DNA of 64,000 bases from Streptomyces sp. NBC_00708 (GCA_036226585.1 CP108997.1:1736001-1800000), one strand, 5' to 3'. Shown: positions 45,579 to 54,484, numbered from the stretch's first letter. The notes: generated by a model not told the origin, from the sequence alone. Translations and numbers: made by a program.

Positions 45579-46721
45579 TCAGAGCAGTTCGCGCAGCCGC
45601 TCCGCGAGCAGGTCCCAGCGCCACTTCTCCTCGACCCAGGCGCGGCCCCGCTCCCCCATGCGCCGCCGCAGCTCCGCGTCGCCCAGCAGCGCGTTGATCC
45701 GCTCCGCCGCGTCCCCGGGTTCGCCGCCGCGCACCACCCAGCCGGTCTCGCCGTCGAGCACCGCGTCCGGGGCGCCGCCCGAGTCGCCGGCCACCACCGG
45801 CAGCCCGGTCGCGGACGCCTCCAGGTAGACGATCCCCAGGCCCTCCACGTCGAGGCCGCCGCGCCGGGTCCGGCACGGCATCGCGAAGACGTCGCCGGCC
45901 CCGTAGTGCGCGGGCAGCTCCGACCAGGGCACCGCCCCGGTGAACCGCACGGAGTCCGCCACGCCGGTGCGCGCGGCGAGCGTGCGCAGGTCGTCCTCGT
46001 AGGGCCCGCCGCCCACGATCAGCAGGACCGTGTCCGGGTGCGCGGCCAGGATCGCGGGCATCGCGAGGATCAGGGTGTCCTGGCCCTTGCGCGGCACCAG
46101 CCGGGAGACGCAGACGACGACGGGCCGTTCGGTGAGCCCGAGCCGGGCCCGGACCGCGTCGCCGCCGGAGTCCGGGTGGAACGTCTTCTCGTCGACGCCC
46201 GGGGGCAGCTGGACCATACGGGCGGCGGCGGCCGGGGTGAGCGCGGCGGCGATCCGGGAGCGGGTGTACTCGCCGAGGTAGGTCAGCGTGTCGGTACCCT
46301 CGCCGATCCGCCGCAGCAGCTGCCGGGAGGCGGGCAGCTGGGCCCAGCCCGCCTCGTGGCCGTGCGTGGTGGCGACCAGGCGCCGGGCGCCCGCCTCGCG
46401 CAGCGCCGGGCCCATCAGCCCGAGCGGGGCGGCGGCGCCGAACCAGACGGACGAGCAGCCATGGGTGCGCAGCAGCTCCGTGGCGCGCCGGGTCACGCGC
46501 GGGGTCGGCAGCAGCATCGTCGTACGGTCGCGGACGACGGTGAAGGGCTGCTCCGCGTCGAAGGCGGCGGTGGCGGCCGCGCCCTCGGCCCCGCGCTTCC
46601 AGGTGGAGGCGTAGACGACGACCCGGTCGGGGTCGAGGCGCAGCGCCATGTTGTGCAGGAACGCCTGGATGCCCCCCGGGCGGGGCGGGAAGTCATTGGT
46701 CACGATCAGGGTCTTGTCCAT
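45579..46721 (-). CDS. pimB: GT4 glycosyltransferase, PimB-like mannosyltransferase
   Basis: A 380-residue GT-B glycosyltransferase. The N-terminal TLIVTNDFPPRPGGIQAFLH is the hallmark of the actinobacterial PimB group, which adds the second mannose to phosphatidylinositol mannoside using GDP-mannose. The C-terminal sugar-nucleotide region includes VCVSRLVPRKGQDTLI, LLIVGGGPYEDDLR and EGLGIVYLEASATGLPVVAGDSGG with the EX7E motif. The ATG at 46721 was chosen from the family start; a TACTGT hexamer lies 8 nt upstream. The exact acceptor is inferred from family resemblance, so the symbol is provisional. Confidence 0.82.
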   Translation of the reverse strand: MDKTLIVTNDFPPRPGGIQAFLHNMALRLDPDRVVVYASTWKRGAEGAAATAAFDAEQPFTVVRDRTTMLLPTPRVTRRATELLRTHGCSSVWFGAAAPLGLMGPALREAGARRLVATTHGHEAGWAQLPASRQLLRRIGEGTDTLTYLGEYTRSRIAAALTPAAAARMVQLPPGVDEKTFHPDSGGDAVRARLGLTERPVVVCVSRLVPRKGQDTLILAMPAILAAHPDTVLLIVGGGPYEDDLRTLAARTGVADSVRFTGAVPWSELPAHYGAGDVFAMPCRTRRGGLDVEGLGIVYLEASATGLPVVAGDSGGAPDAVLDGETGWVVRGGEPGDAAERINALLGDAELRRRMGERGRAWVEEKWRWDLLAERLRELL

Positions 46722-46833
46722 CGCCGCCGACAGTACCGGGCCGGGGCCCGCGGCCGTGCCTGATGGCCCGTACACAGGGCCTGCGGGCATCATGGCTGTT
46801 TCGTACGGTGTACAGACGGGGTGAGGGCAGGTC

Positions 46834-48105
46834 ATGACGGGTTCCAGCGGCACACGTCCGGCGGCCTTCGCGGTGTGGGCGCTCACCAGGGCGGTGCTGC
46901 TGCTCTGGGTGACCAAGGTGCTCACCCCGCCGGGGCTCGACGTGACGAGCGATGTGTCGGTGATCTACCACGGCTGGTACGACGTGCTGCGCTCCGGCAC
47001 CTACCCGCAGTCCGATGTCACCTGGCAGTACCCGCCGGTGGCGGCCCTCGCGATCCTCTCCCCCGCCCTGCTGCCGTTCCTGGACTACGCCACGGCCTTC
47101 TTCGTCCTGGCGTTCCTGTGCGACGCGCTGGTCCTGGGCCTGCTGCTGCGCGCGAGCGACGGACCGGGCCGCCGGACGGCCGGGGTGTGGGTGTGGGTGG
47201 CGGGCGTGCCGCTGCTCGGCACGACCGCGTACGCCCGGTACGACGTGATGGTGACGGCCGTGGCGGTGGCGGCGCTGCTGGCCGGGCTGCGGCGCCCCCG
47301 GGTGCTGGGGGCGCTGGCCGCCTTCGGGGCGCTGCTGAAGGTGTGGCCGGTGCTGCTGCTCGCCGGGACCGCCCGGGGGCGGCGCACCCGGCTGGCGTGG
47401 ACGACGGCCGCGGCGGTGGCGGCCGGGCTGCTCCTGGTGTGCGTGGCGGCTGCGCCCGGCGCGCTGGCGTTCCTCGGCTTCCAGCGCGACCGGGGCACCG
47501 AGGTCGAGTCGCTGGGCGCGCTGGTCTTCCATGTGTGGCGGCAGTTCGGCTGGGAGGGCCGGGTGGAGCTGCACTACGGCTCGCTGGAGTTCCTGGGCCC
47601 GCACGTGGGCCTGGTGAGCACGCTGGCGCTGGGGCTGAGCCTGGTCGCGTTCGGCTGGCTGCTGGTGTGGCGGCTGCGGGCGCGGACCTTCGGGCCGAGT
47701 ACGGCGGCGGACGCGGCGTTCACGGCGGTGCTGCTGTTCACCACGACGAGCCGGGTGATCAGCCCCCAGTACATGCTGTGGCTGGTCGGGCTCGCCGCCG
47801 TGTGCCTGGTGCTGCGGGCGAGCCGGATGGTGTGGCCGGCGGTGCTCGTACTGGTGGCCACGGGGGTGACGCAGCTGGAGTTCCCGATCGGCTTCGTGCA
47901 CGTGGTGACGAGCGACGCGCACGGCCTGACGCTGATGTTCCTGCGCAACGGGCTGCTGGTCGCCGCCTGTGTGCTGGCGGCGACGCGGCTGTGGCGGGAC
48001 ACGGTACGGGCCCCGAAGGCGCGGCCCGCCGTACGGGACGAGGCGCCGCCCGCGCCCGCGCTCAGCCGAGCCGGTTCCGCAGATACACCCGCCAGCGCGC
48101 CGTGA
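46834..48105 (+). CDS. GT87/DUF2029-type integral membrane glycosyltransferase
   Basis: A 423-residue protein with about ten transmembrane helices. An early loop contains YHGWYDVLRSGTYPQSDVTWQYPPVAAL, the DUF2029/GT87 pattern (acidic residue and YPP) seen in polyprenyl-phosphate-mannose-dependent mannosyltransferases. YARYDVMVTAVAVAALLAG and ISPQYMLWLVGLAA are further family blocks. It would add mannose outside the membrane, consistent with its divergent neighbour PimB-like gene. Its 3' end overlaps the convergent lipoprotein gene by 44 nt. Confidence 0.83.
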   Translation: MTGSSGTRPAAFAVWALTRAVLLLWVTKVLTPPGLDVTSDVSVIYHGWYDVLRSGTYPQSDVTWQYPPVAALAILSPALLPFLDYATAFFVLAFLCDALVLGLLLRASDGPGRRTAGVWVWVAGVPLLGTTAYARYDVMVTAVAVAALLAGLRRPRVLGALAAFGALLKVWPVLLLAGTARGRRTRLAWTTAAAVAAGLLLVCVAAAPGALAFLGFQRDRGTEVESLGALVFHVWRQFGWEGRVELHYGSLEFLGPHVGLVSTLALGLSLVAFGWLLVWRLRARTFGPSTAADAAFTAVLLFTTTSRVISPQYMLWLVGLAAVCLVLRASRMVWPAVLVLVATGVTQLEFPIGFVHVVTSDAHGLTLMFLRNGLLVAACVLAATRLWRDTVRAPKARPAVRDEAPPAPALSRAGSADTPASAP

Positions 48106-49315
48106 AGTCCTGCGGGGTGGTGCCGAGCACCTCGTGCAGGGCGTCCTCGACCGCCCCGTCGCGCCCGTGGTGGGCGCCGACGGCCCGGTAGAAGGCGAAC
48201 AGCTTCTCCTCGCCCCAGTGGTCCGCGATCAGCTCGCAGGCCAGCCAGCCGCCCTCGTACGCCTTCGCCAGCCGCCCCGCGTCACCGGCGAACGCGAAGT
48301 CCTCGTCCTCGGGCAGCGCGGCGGGCCCGTCCCCGGCCCGGACCGCGTCGGCCAGCTCGGGCGCGATCTCGTCGGCGGTGCGGTCCTGCTCCCGGTAGGC
48401 CGCCCAGTCCGCGAAGCCCTCGGAGAGCCAGGTCGGGGTGGCCGACGAGGTGTTCCTGCGGGTGGCCACATGGGTGGTCTCGTGGGTGAGGACGACGCGC
48501 TGCCCGAAGCCGCCGAGCAGGGAGTACGCCTCCGGGTTGACGATCACCCGGTCCGCGGGCGACTTCCCGGAGCCGCCGGTCTCGCCGGTGGTGACGGCCG
48601 CTATGCCCTGGTAGTTCGCGGCGGGCGACCCGAGCAGCTCGCCCATCTCCTTCACGCTGTCCGGCACCAGCACCACCACGCGCCCGGCCCACGGCTCCGG
48701 CCAGGCGGCGGTGACCGCGGGCACCGCCTCGTCGGCGGTGCCCGCGACGGCCTCCAGCTCGGCGCGCGGGCGGCCGACGCCCAGGACCAGGCTGTGCTTC
48801 CCGCGCACCACCTCGACGTCGCCCTGCTCCCACAGCTGGCGGGCGCTGCCGTCCGCCGCCCGGTCCGCGGTGATGTACCAGCGGCCGTCCCCCTGGTCGC
48901 GGGCCAGCTCGACGGTCCGGTCGACGGAGACGGGGGCGCTGTCGTAGCCCTCGATCCGGTAGCCGAGCCGGACGTCGGCGGTGACGCGGTCGCCACCGTG
49001 CGCGGAGACGTCGGTCAGCCGGTACGTCCAGGAGCCGAGCGGCACGGCCGCGAGGCGGGCGAACTCCCGGCGCTGGGCGCTGCGCAGGGCCGTGGCGTCC
49101 GGGTCGACGACGGCGGCGTAGGCCGCCGCGTCGTGGTGCAGTACGGCGGCGGCGCGCCGGTCCAGGACGGCGCGGATGTCGCGGGCGGTGGTGTCGGGCG
49201 CCCGGTCCGCCGGGGCCGAGCAGCCGGCGGCGCACAGCAGCGCGGCGAGCACGGCACCCGCCGCCCGCCGTCGTCCTTCACGCGCCCGGCCAGCGGTGCG
49301 CACCTGTTCGGCCAC
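48062..49315 (-). CDS. Lipoprotein with HExxH zinc-metallopeptidase motif
   Basis: A 417-residue predicted lipoprotein: twin-basic n-region, hydrophobic core and lipobox LCAAGC (Cys32). A central NTF2-like segment precedes a peptidase region with the zinc motif VLTHETTHVATR (HETTH, about residues 277-281) and WLSEGFADWAAY, which supplies the downstream Glu of gluzincins. The C-terminal part resembles the helical region of such peptidases. It is exported and membrane-anchored; the substrate is unknown. It ends within the 3' end of the opposite-strand glycosyltransferase gene. Confidence 0.83.
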   Translation of the reverse strand: MAEQVRTAGRAREGRRRAAGAVLAALLCAAGCSAPADRAPDTTARDIRAVLDRRAAAVLHHDAAAYAAVVDPDATALRSAQRREFARLAAVPLGSWTYRLTDVSAHGGDRVTADVRLGYRIEGYDSAPVSVDRTVELARDQGDGRWYITADRAADGSARQLWEQGDVEVVRGKHSLVLGVGRPRAELEAVAGTADEAVPAVTAAWPEPWAGRVVVLVPDSVKEMGELLGSPAANYQGIAAVTTGETGGSGKSPADRVIVNPEAYSLLGGFGQRVVLTHETTHVATRRNTSSATPTWLSEGFADWAAYREQDRTADEIAPELADAVRAGDGPAALPEDEDFAFAGDAGRLAKAYEGGWLACELIADHWGEEKLFAFYRAVGAHHGRDGAVEDALHEVLGTTPQDFTARWRVYLRNRLG

Positions 49316-49376
49316 ATGACGAGCGTACGGGCAGGCTCAGGGTCCCGGCCGGGGAGCGCGGGCCCTGATGGGGACG

Positions 49377-50408
49377 TCAGACGCGGGTGACCGAGGAGAC
49401 GGGCATCATGCCGACGGGGTCGTAGCGGACCGGGGCGCCCGGGTACGGGGCGTGGATGACCTGGCCGTTGCCCACGTACATCGCGATGTGGCTCGCGTCC
49501 GCGCGGTAGGCGACCAGGTCCCCGGGGCGGGCCTCGGAGAGCGGCACCATGCGGCCCGCGTACCGCTGGGCCTGCGAGGTGCGCGGCAGGCTCACCCCGG
49601 CCTGGGCCCAGGCCCACTGCATCAGCCCGGAGCAGTCGAAACCGGAGGGCCCGTTCGCGCCCCACACGTACGGCAGGCCGAGCGCCCGCTGCGCGGCCAG
49701 GACGGCGGCCGCCGCGCGGGACGAGCCCGCGGGGAGGTCGCCCAGGAGCCCGGCGCCCTGGTCGCGGCCGTCGCGCGAGGCGCGGGCGAAGGCGGCCCGC
49801 TCGGACCCGGGCAGCGTCCTCAGCAGCTGCCTGGCCCGCGCGAGCTTGTGCTCCACGGTCCGCTTGTGGCGGCTGACGGCCTCCCGGCCGCGCTCCAGAC
49901 CGGCCAGCGAGCGGGCGGCCTCGGCGCGGGTCTGGGCGAGCGCCCGCTGCGCCTTGCGGAGTTCGGCGAGGGCGGTGGCCCGGTGGGCGTCGGCCATCCC
50001 GACGGCGGCGGCCCGGTCCAGGTAGGTGTCCGGGTCGGAGGTGAGCAGCAGGGCGAGCGAGGGGTCGATGCCGCCGGCGCGGTACTCCGCCCGCGCCGCC
50101 GAACCCAGCTCCTCGCGCATGCGGTTGATGCGCTCCTGGCCCCGGGCGGCACGGTCCTGGGCCCTGCTCACTTCGCCGCGCAGCCGGGTCACGTCCTCGC
50201 CGGCCTTGTTGTACTGCTCCGTGGCGCGCTCGGCCTCGGCGTAGAGGCGGTCGACGCGGGCCCCGGCGGACTGCGGGGTGTCGTGCGGCTCGGCGTTCGC
50301 GGTGGCCGCGCCGAGCGTCGCGGCCGCGGTCGCGGCGGCGGCCGTCAGGACGGTGACCCGGGCACCGCGAACGGCTCCGGGCTGTGTGGAACGGCGATGG
50401 GATCCCAC
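49377..50408 (-). CDS. Secreted NlpC/P60 peptidoglycan endopeptidase (paralogue 1)
   Basis: A 343-residue protein. A signal peptide ending near ANAEPHD precedes a long coiled-coil region (about residues 45-215: VDRLYAEAERATEQYNKAGEDV...). The C-terminal NlpC/P60 domain has the catalytic Cys in GPSGFDCSGLMQW and the His in DASHIAMYVGNG. It cleaves D-gamma-glutamyl-diaminopimelate bonds in cell-wall peptides. The GTG at 50408 (VGSHRRSTQP) was chosen by analogy with paralogue 2 (VASHRRPKQP). It is 223 nt downstream of paralogue 2, past a terminator hairpin, on the same strand. Confidence 0.9.
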   Translation of the reverse strand: MGSHRRSTQPGAVRGARVTVLTAAAATAAATLGAATANAEPHDTPQSAGARVDRLYAEAERATEQYNKAGEDVTRLRGEVSRAQDRAARGQERINRMREELGSAARAEYRAGGIDPSLALLLTSDPDTYLDRAAAVGMADAHRATALAELRKAQRALAQTRAEAARSLAGLERGREAVSRHKRTVEHKLARARQLLRTLPGSERAAFARASRDGRDQGAGLLGDLPAGSSRAAAAVLAAQRALGLPYVWGANGPSGFDCSGLMQWAWAQAGVSLPRTSQAQRYAGRMVPLSEARPGDLVAYRADASHIAMYVGNGQVIHAPYPGAPVRYDPVGMMPVSSVTRV

Positions 50409-50553
50409 AGGACGCCGCACTCCCTTCGCGCGCGGCCCCTGCCGCCCGGACGGGCGGACCGACATACGTGAGCCGCACAGCAGGGCAGACAGTAACCGCG
50501 TGATCACGGAGCGGACAAAGACGCGCCGGGACGACAGGGGCCACACACAGTGA

Positions 50554-50588
50554 CGCCCCGCCGGTGACCTGTGGTCTCCGGCGGGGCG
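50554..50588 (-). terminator. Terminator between the two NlpC/P60 genes
   Basis: CGCCCCGCCGG (50554-50564) and CCGGCGGGGCG (50578-50588) form an 11-bp stem with a 13-nt loop, 43 nt past the stop of the upstream paralogue. The downstream paralogue may therefore rely on read-through or its own promoter. Confidence 0.72.
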
Positions 50589-50631
50589 GCCGTCAGTACG
50601 GGGCGCGGGAATTCGCCCGTTCGGGCGCGGT

Positions 50632-51657
50632 TCAGATGCGCACGGCGCCGTAGATGCTGCCGATGGTGCTCATCGACTCGTAGCGGACGTACGCGCCGGG
50701 GTACGGGGCGTGCAGGACCTGCCCGTTGCCCGCGTAGAGGCCCACGTGCTCGTTGTTGTTGAAGAAGACCAGGTCGCCGGGCTTCAGCTGGCTGACGCCG
50801 ATCCGGGTGCCCTGGTTGATCTGGGTGTACGTGGTGCGGGTGATGTTGGCGCCGGCCTGCGCGTAGGCCCACATCGTCAGGCCCGAGCAGTCGAAGGAGT
50901 TGGGGCCGGTGGCCGTGGAGACATACGGCTTGCCGATGCGGGTGGCGGCGGCCTGGAGGGCGGCGGCGCCGAGATTGGAGGCGGGGGCCTCGTTGCCGAG
51001 GCTGACCCGGGTGTTGGCCGCGCGGCTGGCGCGGGCCTCGTCCTGCCGGATCTTCGCCCGCTCGGCCTCGGTGAGGGTGTTGAGGAGCTGACGCGCCTCG
51101 GCGAGCTTCGTCTGCTGCTTCTTCTTCTTCTCACCGAGCGTCTTGCGGACGGAGGCGAGGTCGCTCAGCTTGTCCTGGGCCTCCTTGCGCTGCTGCGCGA
51201 GGGCCCGCTGCTTCTCCTGGACCTTCGACAGCGACTCGGCCTGCTTGGCCGTCAGCTGGTCGAGGGCGGACGCCTGGTCGAGGAAGCTGTCCGGGTCCGA
51301 GGAGAGGAAGAGCTGTACGGAGGGGTCGATGCCTCCGGAGCGGTACTGCGCGGCGGCGAGGGAACCGAGGCCGGAGCGGAGCTGGTTGAGCTCCTCCTGG
51401 CCGCGGGCCACCTTGTCCTGGATCGCGCTGATCTGCTTCTCGAGCTTCTCCTGCTTCTCCTTGGCCCCGTTGTACTGCTCGGTGGCCGCTCCCGCCTCGT
51501 GGTAGAGCCGGTCGACCTTCGCCTTGACCTCGTTCTTGGTCGGCTTGGGGTCGGCGTGGGCTGCCTGGGACGACAGGGCAACGGCTGCGGCGGCGGTGGC
51601 GGTGAGCACGGTCACGCGAGTGCGGCTCGGCTGCTTGGGACGACGGTGGGACGCCAC
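50632..51657 (-). CDS. Secreted NlpC/P60 peptidoglycan endopeptidase (paralogue 2)
   Basis: A 341-residue protein with the same plan as its downstream neighbour: signal peptide (VTVLTATAAAAVALSSQAAHA), coiled coil (about residues 45-215, including KEKQEKLEKQISAIQDKV) and NlpC/P60 domain with catalytic Cys in GPNSFDCSGLTMW and His in NNEHVGLYAGNG. The GTG at 51657 has AAGGAG 9 nt upstream. A 136-nt structured leader carries a probable c-di-AMP riboswitch, and a promoter lies ahead of it, so synthesis should drop when c-di-AMP is high. Confidence 0.92.
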   Translation of the reverse strand: MASHRRPKQPSRTRVTVLTATAAAAVALSSQAAHADPKPTKNEVKAKVDRLYHEAGAATEQYNGAKEKQEKLEKQISAIQDKVARGQEELNQLRSGLGSLAAAQYRSGGIDPSVQLFLSSDPDSFLDQASALDQLTAKQAESLSKVQEKQRALAQQRKEAQDKLSDLASVRKTLGEKKKKQQTKLAEARQLLNTLTEAERAKIRQDEARASRAANTRVSLGNEAPASNLGAAALQAAATRIGKPYVSTATGPNSFDCSGLTMWAYAQAGANITRTTYTQINQGTRIGVSQLKPGDLVFFNNNEHVGLYAGNGQVLHAPYPGAYVRYESMSTIGSIYGAVRI

Positions 51658-51674
51658 GAAGGCGAGCTCCTTCT

Positions 51675-51793
51675 TCCTCGAGCCGCCTACCGGGCCAGTG
51701 GGGGGAGGTGAATCCCCGGCTCCGTGCACATGACGGACTCGGCGGTTCCTTCGCCGCCACCCCGGATGGGTGATCGACCGCGCGAAGGTTCGA
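51675..51793 (-). promoter_or_regulatory. Probable c-di-AMP (ydaO-type) riboswitch
   Basis: The leader between the predicted transcription start (about 51793) and the NlpC/P60 gene contains the blocks AAGGAACCGCCGAGTCCG, GGGGATTCACC (51717-51707) and CCGGTAGGCGGC (51693-51682), with several complementary GC segments. The set and order recall the ydaO aptamers described upstream of Streptomyces cell-wall hydrolases. I identify it from memory of that motif; a covariance-model search is needed for certainty. Confidence 0.62.
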
Positions 51794-51799
51794 GGCCCG

Positions 51800-51829
51800 A
51801 CCCTAGTGACCATCTTGTGATCAGTTCAA
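51800..51829 (-). promoter_or_regulatory. Promoter of the NlpC/P60 paralogue 2 transcript
   Basis: On the minus strand TTGAAC (51829-51824), an 18-bp spacer and TAGGGT (51805-51800) form a good housekeeping-type promoter. Transcription would start about 136 nt before the GTG, leaving a long leader. Confidence 0.75.
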
Positions 51830-51944
51830 ATCCTCACAGGAAAAATCTCGTCACACAGGGCACTTCTTTACCCACACCGTACGGCGTGTAGCGGCGACTT
51901 GACGGACCGTTCCATGATCGCGGGCGAAGTCACCACAAGGAGCG

Positions 51945-53309
51945 CTAAACCCGCGAAAGCCGCTTCAGGAGCAAGGCGGACGCAACGGGCCTGGCCCCCG
52001 CCTTCGCGACCCCGTCGGCCACCTCGCGGTCGGTGGACACCACCACCACGGGCCGCCCCGGCGGTTCCGCGCGCGCCAGTTGACGGATCAGCTCGTCGGC
52101 GGTGACCCCCGGCTTGCTGAACAGCACCCGCACCCCGCGCGGCGGCGCCAGCAGCACCGGCGCGGCCAGTTCGGCCCCGTCGAAGACACACGTCATCTCG
52201 GCGCCCGTGCGCGCCGCCAGCACCGAGAGGCCGCCGAGGAGCCGCAGCCGCTGCTTCTCCAACGGCATCTGCGGATATCCGGTCTTGGTGACGTTGTAGC
52301 CGTCCACGATCAGATGGGCCTGCGGCAGCGCCAGGAGCTGGTCCAGCAGCGCCGGGTCGGTCTCCGAAAGGGCCCTGGCCGCAATGTCCTTGGGCGACAT
52401 CCGGCCCGGCTCCACCGCGTCCACACTGTCCGCGGGCCGCATCGAGGAGGGCGGCAGCGCCAGTTCGCGCCGCAGCCCGCCGGCCGCTTCGAGCACCGTG
52501 TCCAGCAGCAGCCGCAGCCGCATGTCCTCGACCGAGCGCCCCTCCCGGGCGGCCCTGCGGCTCGCCTCGACGGACGCCTCGGCCTCCCCCAGCCTCGCCC
52601 GCAGCCGCCGGGTCTCGCTCTCCGCGGCGGACACCTGGGCAGCCGCCTCGGCGCGTACGGCCTCGGTCTCGGCCCGGCCCCGGCGCAGCGCCGCCTCACC
52701 GCGCTTGACCTCGTTGACCGCGCTGCGCAGCTTGCGCTGGAGGGATTCGGTCTCCTTGCGGGCGGCGTCCAGTTCGGCGCGGAGCCGCTCCGTCTCGCTC
52801 TTCGTCTGGGTCCGGGCCAGGGCGAGTTCCTCGCGCAGGCGTTCCAGCTCGCGCCGACTCTCCTCGCCGACCCGCTCGGCGTCGGCGCGCTGGACCTCCT
52901 CACCGGCGGCGGCGACCAGCTTCACCCAGCCCTCCGGCCGCAGCAGGTACGCCGCCGCCGCCACGTCCACCGGATCGGCGGCGGCGGGCGGCGCCCCGGA
53001 CTCCAGGGCGCCCGCCAGCTCCGGCTGGGCCTCGCGGAGCCGGTCGCCGATGCGCCGCCGGAACCGGTCGTCGCTCGCCACGGCGGCGGCCATGGCGTTC
53101 CCGGCGAACTTGGCCCGCCGGGACGCCGTGAAGCGGGCGTACTGTCTCAGCTGGGCGGGCAGTTCGGTGACCGTGAGACCGCCGAACGCGTCGGAGACCA
53201 GCGCGACGACCCGGCGCCGTACCCCTTCGGGCAGCGGGCGGTCGAGCGCCTCCACGGCGTCGTCGGCCCCGTCGGCCGACGCGGCGCCGCCCTCGGGCTG
53301 CTCCACCAT
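51945..53309 (-). CDS. NYN (YacP-like) domain protein with coiled coil
   Basis: A 454-residue protein. The N-terminal 120 residues form a helical domain. A long charged coiled coil spans about residues 145-265 (ESRRELERLREELALARTQT...). The C-terminal NYN/PIN-like nuclease domain (about 315-454) has the acidic active-site blocks LIVDGYNVTKTGYP, CVFDGAEL and VVVSTDREVADGV. YacP/Rae1 relatives are RNases that act at the ribosome, so an RNA-processing role is likely. It begins divergently from the zinc-ribbon gene's stop side on the same strand, 35 nt downstream of it. Confidence 0.87.
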   Translation of the reverse strand: MVEQPEGGAASADGADDAVEALDRPLPEGVRRRVVALVSDAFGGLTVTELPAQLRQYARFTASRRAKFAGNAMAAAVASDDRFRRRIGDRLREAQPELAGALESGAPPAAADPVDVAAAAYLLRPEGWVKLVAAAGEEVQRADAERVGEESRRELERLREELALARTQTKSETERLRAELDAARKETESLQRKLRSAVNEVKRGEAALRRGRAETEAVRAEAAAQVSAAESETRRLRARLGEAEASVEASRRAAREGRSVEDMRLRLLLDTVLEAAGGLRRELALPPSSMRPADSVDAVEPGRMSPKDIAARALSETDPALLDQLLALPQAHLIVDGYNVTKTGYPQMPLEKQRLRLLGGLSVLAARTGAEMTCVFDGAELAAPVLLAPPRGVRVLFSKPGVTADELIRQLARAEPPGRPVVVVSTDREVADGVAKAGARPVASALLLKRLSRV

Positions 53310-53343
53310 CCGTCACCCCATGTGTTGTCTCCGCACGGCCCCG

Positions 53344-53586
53344 TCAGGAGTCGGCACCCGGCCTGTCGACAAGTTCGATCTGGTCCACCGCGTTGCACCA
53401 ACGACAGCGCACCGACTCGATGGTCTCACTGACCACCTCGCGTTCCTCGACGCTCGACTCACCGGCCAGGTCGAGGTGGACGTACTCGACGACCTTGGAG
53501 GAGCGCGTCACGTCGAAGCGCGTGAGGTTTCCGCAGAGCGTGCAGCGCCAGCGGGTCGTGTCGGTCGGCTGGGGAACCGTCGTCAT
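53344..53586 (-). CDS. Small double-CxxC zinc-ribbon protein
   Basis: An 80-residue protein with two CxxC pairs, RWRCTLCGNLTRFDV and VRCRWCNAVDQIEL, separated by an acidic segment (HLDLAGESSVEEREVVSE). The arrangement is a zinc ribbon of the type found in small actinobacterial proteins. The ATG at 53586 has AGAGGA 7 nt upstream. Function is unknown; neighbours (a NYN RNase-like protein) allow but do not prove a nucleic-acid role. Confidence 0.82.
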   Translation of the reverse strand: MTTVPQPTDTTRWRCTLCGNLTRFDVTRSSKVVEYVHLDLAGESSVEEREVVSETIESVRCRWCNAVDQIELVDRPGADS

Positions 53587-53746
53587 CGGTGCGTCCTCTT
53601 TCGTCGAGCCGTGAGCTGCCGGACAAGGGTCTCGCGGTGCGCCGTCGAACTGCGGATGTCCACCCGTCACCCTACGGCCTCGGCGCGTCACCCCGGCACG
53701 GCGAGGCACTCTGTCCCGTTCGCTCCGTTTGCGTCATGCTCTGTTC

Positions 53747-54484
53747 ATGATCGATCGGCGGGCGGCGGCAGCCAGGCTCCTGCGCGCGGCCACTTCGGGC
53801 GGGCCGCCGGTGACCTACGCCCTCATCGCGCTGTGCTGCGCGGTCTTTCTGGTCAGCCCGCTCTCCGGCTTCGTCCCGGTGCGCGGCGGGGCGGACGCGC
53901 TGCTCGCCGCCCAGGCGGGCTACTTCGAGCGGTGGGGCGTCATCCCGAGCGAGCTGTGGGACGGCTCGGCGCACGCCCTGCTCACCCCGCTCACCGCGCT
54001 CTTCGTCCACGGCAGCTGGCTGCATCTGCTGGGCAACATACTGTTCCTGTACGTCTTCGGCGCGATGACCGAGGAGCGCATGGGGCACACGGAGTTCGCC
54101 CTCTTCTACCTCGGCTGCGGCTATCTCGCCCTGCTCGGCTACGCGGCCGCGCACGCCACGTCCGACCAGACCCTCGTCGGCGCGTCGGGCGCGATCTCGG
54201 CGGTGCTGGGGGCGTTCCTCTACCTCTTCCCCCGGGCCCGGGTCACCAGCCTCTTCCCGTTTCTGCTGTTCCTGCCGCTGCGCTTCCCCGCCTGGGTGGT
54301 GCTGATCTTCTGGTTCGTGCTCCAGTGGCTGGCCGCCGAGGGCGCCGGGAGCGGTCCGGGGGTGGCCTACCTCGCCCACGTCGTCGGCTTCGCCACCGGG
54401 TTCCTCTACGCCTGGGGGCGGTACAGGCGTGACGCTAGAGTGAAGTCTCCAGCCACGGCCACCGAGGGAGAAACACAGCCGTGA
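53747..54484 (+). CDS. Rhomboid family intramembrane serine protease
   Basis: A 245-residue protein with six transmembrane helices. The rhomboid blocks are FVHGSWLHLLGNILFLYVFG (His and Asn of the oxyanion site), the catalytic Ser in TLVGASGAISAVLGAF (GASG), and the catalytic His in AYLAHVVGFATGFLYA. All active residues are present, so it is probably an active protease. The ATG at 53747 has a CATGCT hexamer 6 nt upstream. It overlaps the next gene by 4 nt. Confidence 0.92.
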   Translation: MIDRRAAAARLLRAATSGGPPVTYALIALCCAVFLVSPLSGFVPVRGGADALLAAQAGYFERWGVIPSELWDGSAHALLTPLTALFVHGSWLHLLGNILFLYVFGAMTEERMGHTEFALFYLGCGYLALLGYAAAHATSDQTLVGASGAISAVLGAFLYLFPRARVTSLFPFLLFLPLRFPAWVVLIFWFVLQWLAAEGAGSGPGVAYLAHVVGFATGFLYAWGRYRRDARVKSPATATEGETQP

